Positions 5,343 to 8,672 of a DNA stretch of 8,672 nt are shown here, piece after piece. The stretch is from Actinomycetota bacterium (lineage in GTDB: Bacteria; Actinomycetota; Acidimicrobiia; Acidimicrobiales; Ilumatobacteraceae). Positions within the stretch are counted from its first letter, which is position 1; each line of letters starts with the position of its first letter. The stretch spans positions 1 through 8,672 of the forward strand of contig RFNE01000108.1 in assembly GCA_009927375.1 (NCBI GenBank), written 5' to 3'. Below the pieces are notes generated by a model that saw only the letters and a program-made list of their open reading frames with translations, made no database searches and was not told where the DNA came from. A program made the translations under genes and the position numbers.

Positions 5343-6335
5343 ATGCCAGCGAAGGAACGTCCCGATCGCAACTTGGCAATGGAACTGGTGCGGGTCACCG
5401 AATCCGCAGCACTCGCCGCAGCCGGTTGGGTCGGTCGAGGCGACAAGAAAGCTGCCGACGGTGCGGCGGTCGATGCAATGCGCAACGTGTTGGACACCGT
5501 CAGCATGGACGGCATCGTCGTCATCGGTGAAGGCGAAAAAGACGAAGCCCCGATGCTCTACAACGGCGAGCGCGTGGGCAACGGCTCCACGCCGCACGCC
5601 GACGTCGCGGTAGACCCCATCGACGGAACCACATTGACGGCAATGGGTCGTGGCAATGCCCTGAGCGTGATCGCCGTCGCGGAACGCGGCTCGATGTTCA
5701 ATCCAGGACCCTGCTTCTACATGGAAAAGATCGCCGTCGGACCCGAGGCGGCGAGCGCGGTCGACCTCGACTTCTCCCCGACCAAGAACATCAAGGAGGT
5801 CGCTCGCGCGATGCGCAAACTCGTGAGCGAGGTCACCGTGATGATCCTCGAACGCGACCGCCACAACGACCTCATCGCTGAAGTACGCAAGACCGGTGCG
5901 CGCATCCGCCTCATCTCAGACGGTGACATCTTCGGCGCGATCGCCGCGGCTTCGAGCGAAGTCGGCGTCGACATCCTGATGGGTGTCGGCGGCACACCAG
6001 AGGGCGTCGTTGCTGCTGCCGCACTCAAGGCGATGGGCGGAGAGATCCTCGGACGACTTTCACCGCGCAACGATGCTGAGCGCGACGAGGCGATCAAGGC
6101 CGGCTACGACCTCTCGAAGATCCTCACGACCAACGACCTCGTGCGCGGGAACGACGTGTTCTTCGCAGCCACCGGCGTGACCGACGGAGAACTCCTTCGC
6201 GGCGTGCGCTACGACTCGTACGGCGCGCGCAGCCACAGCCTGGTCATGCGCAGTCGCAGTGGAACCATCCGCTACATCGACACCCACCACCGCCACGATC
6301 GACTGACGGCCTACTTCTCGACACCCGACGCCTAG
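5343..6335 (+). CDS. glpX: Fructose-1,6-bisphosphatase class II, GlpX
   Basis: GlpX removes the 1-phosphate of fructose-1,6-bisphosphate, the irreversible step of gluconeogenesis, in the cytoplasm with a divalent metal. The protein has 330 residues, the normal length, in one unbroken frame. Landmarks are GRGDKKAADGAAVDAM (Asp34), VIGEGEKDEAPML (about 60-72), the lithium-sensitive phosphatase motif VDPIDGTT (Asp91, Asp94) and GVGGTPEGV (Glu220). These correspond to the metal-binding Asp33, Glu57, Asp85 and Glu213 of E. coli GlpX. VDPIDGTT in place of the enterobacterial VDPIEGT is a variant I associate with Actinobacteria. ATG 5343 has no ribosome-binding site but has a -10-like TAGATT just upstream. 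The gene stands alone, divergent from the acidic-protein operon and ending 7 nt from the dehydrogenase. Dual activity on sedoheptulose bisphosphate is possible, as in some relatives. Confidence 0.96.
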   Translation: MPAKERPDRNLAMELVRVTESAALAAAGWVGRGDKKAADGAAVDAMRNVLDTVSMDGIVVIGEGEKDEAPMLYNGERVGNGSTPHADVAVDPIDGTTLTAMGRGNALSVIAVAERGSMFNPGPCFYMEKIAVGPEAASAVDLDFSPTKNIKEVARAMRKLVSEVTVMILERDRHNDLIAEVRKTGARIRLISDGDIFGAIAAASSEVGVDILMGVGGTPEGVVAAAALKAMGGEILGRLSPRNDAERDEAIKAGYDLSKILTTNDLVRGNDVFFAATGVTDGELLRGVRYDSYGARSHSLVMRSRSGTIRYIDTHHRHDRLTAYFSTPDA

Positions 6336-6342
6336 TCGGCGT

Positions 6343-7124
6343 TCAGCCGCGTCGAGTAATGATTCGCGTGATCTTGCGTGACGCTCCGCGGGGAATGATC
6401 GTCGAAAACCCGACGAGCACCTTGTAGAGCAGTCCGGGCACTGCGAGCGTCTTACCCGCCGCGACTGCGCGAAGCCCCGTGCGCGCCACCATCGGCACCG
6501 ACGTCCAGACGAAGTCCGGGAATTCCGTTGCAAGCCCGCTCGTATTCGAGATGCTCTGGAACTCCGTCTTCGTGAGTCCGGGACACAGCGCGGTCACTCG
6601 AACACCCGAGTGACGAAGTTCTTCGGACACACCCTCGGTCAGGCTCGTCACGTATGCCTTCGTCGCCGAGTACACGGCAAGGCCCGGGCTCGCCTGGAAA
6701 CTCGCCACACTCGACACGTTCAGCACGTAACCAATCCCGCGAGGAATCATCGCAGCAACAGCGGCATGCATGATGCGCGTGAGCGCCTCGACGTTGAGAC
6801 GAATCTCTCGTGACAAGCGATCGGGGTCGATGCGATGCATGTGACCGGACGTGCCGAAGCCCGCATTGTTCACGACGAGATCGATCTCGGGAAGGTGTGG
6901 ATTGGCGATGCGATCGACGACTGCTTTGACACCTTCTGGCGTCGTCAGGTCGGCAACGATGACTTCCGTACCCGGAAAGCGTCGCTCGATTTCGCGCAGG
7001 CGATCCTCACGGCGCGCGACGACGACGAGACCAACCTTCGCGGCGCCAAGTTGTTCGGCAAGTTCGAGACCGATTCCACTCGACGCGCCAGTGATGAGAG
7101 CCGAGTGAAGGGATAAGTCGTCAT
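6343..7124 (-). CDS. Short-chain dehydrogenase/reductase (N-terminal frameshift)
   Basis: A classical SDR, an NAD(P)H-dependent oxidoreductase with a Rossmann fold. The cofactor motif TGASSGIG is at about residues 12-19, NNAG at 86-89, and the catalytic set is Asn111, Ser138 or Ser139, Tyr152 and Lys156 (YSATK). The frame is intact from about 7104 to the TGA at 6343, but it holds no ATG, GTG or TTG before the GTG at 6873, which lies past the cofactor motif. ATG 7124, 12 nt after the atpC stop, is one base out of frame. Adding one base near 7104 gives MTTYPFTSALITGASSGIG and a normal 260-residue protein. It probably follows atpC in the same transcript. The basic, hydrophobic C-terminus (LLYKVLVGF, ITRIITRR) hints at membrane contact. 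The substrate is unknown; lipid or ketoacyl reduction is plausible. Confidence 0.88.
7102..7106 (-). other. Apparent frameshift at the start of the SDR gene (missing base)
   Basis: On the coding strand the text reads TATCCCTTCACTCGGCTC. One added C gives Tyr-Pro-Phe-Thr-Ser-Ala-Leu and joins ATG 7124 to the TGASSGIG frame. As written, that frame has no usual start codon before the cofactor-binding motif. Confidence 0.75.
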
Positions 7125-7136
7125 TGACGAGTGCGA

Positions 7137-7559
7137 CTAGTGCGCAGCGCCATGCGTGAGGCCGCCGGTTGCGGACAACCTCGCATGTGCACGACGCAGG
7201 TCGGCTTCGACCGCCGCGTCGTGTTCGCCGCGCATCGCGGCCTCTGCACGCTCCTTGGCGGCGCGAGCGCGGGTCACATCGATGTCCTCGGCGAGCTCGG
7301 CAGCATCCGAGAGGATCGTGACGTGGTCAGGAGCGACCTCGACGAAACCGCCGTGAACCGCGAGGTCCTGCACCTTCCCATCGGAGAGGTAGATGCGGGT
7401 GTGGTTCTCGACGAGTGCACCGAGGAACGAGATATGACCCGGCAAGAAGGCGATCTCGCCACCATCCAAGGTGCGCGTGATCACCTGCTTGGCGTCACCC
7501 GAGAACAACACGCGCTCGGGCGACACCACTTCCACTCGGAAGCCACCGGACTCTGCCAT
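7137..7559 (-). CDS. atpC: F1Fo ATP synthase subunit epsilon
   Basis: The epsilon subunit belongs to the central stalk of F1, couples rotation of the c-ring to catalysis and often inhibits ATP hydrolysis. The 140-residue product has the N-terminal beta-sandwich (FRVEVVSPERVLFSGDAKQV, then GEIAFLPGHISFLGAL and AVHGGFVEV, about residues 7-80) and an alanine- and charge-rich helical C-terminus (about 85-132). This is the standard two-domain layout and length. The start ATG is 2 nt after the atpD stop. An AGGAG lies 11 nt upstream inside the end of atpD, a little far, so coupling to atpD translation is likely. It normally closes the ATP synthase operon; here a dehydrogenase follows after 12 nt. 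Confidence 0.96.
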   Translation of the reverse strand: MAESGGFRVEVVSPERVLFSGDAKQVITRTLDGGEIAFLPGHISFLGALVENHTRIYLSDGKVQDLAVHGGFVEVAPDHVTILSDAAELAEDIDVTRARAAKERAEAAMRGEHDAAVEADLRRAHARLSATGGLTHGAAH

Positions 7560-7561
7560 CG

Positions 7562-8672
<1,111 letters not shown>

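Noticed and set aside
5287..5379. Extending the acidic protein upstream to 5379.
   Set aside because: The added 31 residues are of different, basic composition and overlap the start of glpX on the other strand. GTG 5286 has a well-placed -10-like element.

Overview
The window is a densely packed stretch of high-GC actinobacterial chromosome. The gene set fits core housekeeping DNA, probably from the class Acidimicrobiia: the end of the F1Fo ATP synthase operon, murA, glpX, a NifU-type scaffold and meaB. I infer the class from protein style, from MurA carrying Asp in place of the catalytic Cys, and from an ATP synthase/murA neighbourhood like that of other Actinobacteria. No search was run. 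I see no mobile element, tRNA, rRNA, CRISPR array or phage gene.

Layout from left to right. Positions 1-912 (minus strand): a NifU-type iron-sulfur scaffold domain protein followed after 3 nt by the meaB/argK GTPase, which runs off the left edge. Positions 953-1093 (plus): a 46-residue single-pass membrane protein that was too short for routine ORF calling. Positions 1080-2331 (minus): murA, broken by two apparent single-base deletions. Positions 2354-3630 (plus): an MFS transporter, broken once. Positions 3616-5286 (minus): a three-gene operon of an acidic protein with a duplicated domain, a protein with a C-terminal J-domain, and a small alpha/beta hydrolase. Positions 5343-6335 (plus): glpX, class II fructose-1,6-bisphosphatase. 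Positions 6343-8672 (minus): the 3' part of atpD, then atpC, then a short-chain dehydrogenase with an apparent frameshift at its N-terminus. No gene-free stretch exceeds about 60 bp.

Two patterns stand out. First, all four frame breaks (near 1304, 2157, 3046 and 7104) are repaired by adding one base in a G/C-rich context. murA is normally essential, so I read them as deletion errors in the sequence or assembly rather than gene decay. Second, the three divergent gene pairs share very short intergenic gaps (40, 22 and 56 bp). Each gap has TANNNT-type -10 elements, and four genes have such an element 6-8 nt before the start codon, the arrangement of leaderless transcripts. In two gaps the -10 elements of the opposing genes overlap on the two strands, suggesting bidirectional promoters.

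Functionally the window covers energy (ATP synthase), gluconeogenesis (GlpX), the first committed step of peptidoglycan synthesis (MurA), iron-sulfur assembly (NifU domain) and maintenance of a cobalamin-dependent mutase (MeaB). The least understood parts are the acidic protein/J-domain protein/hydrolase operon and the 46-residue membrane protein.
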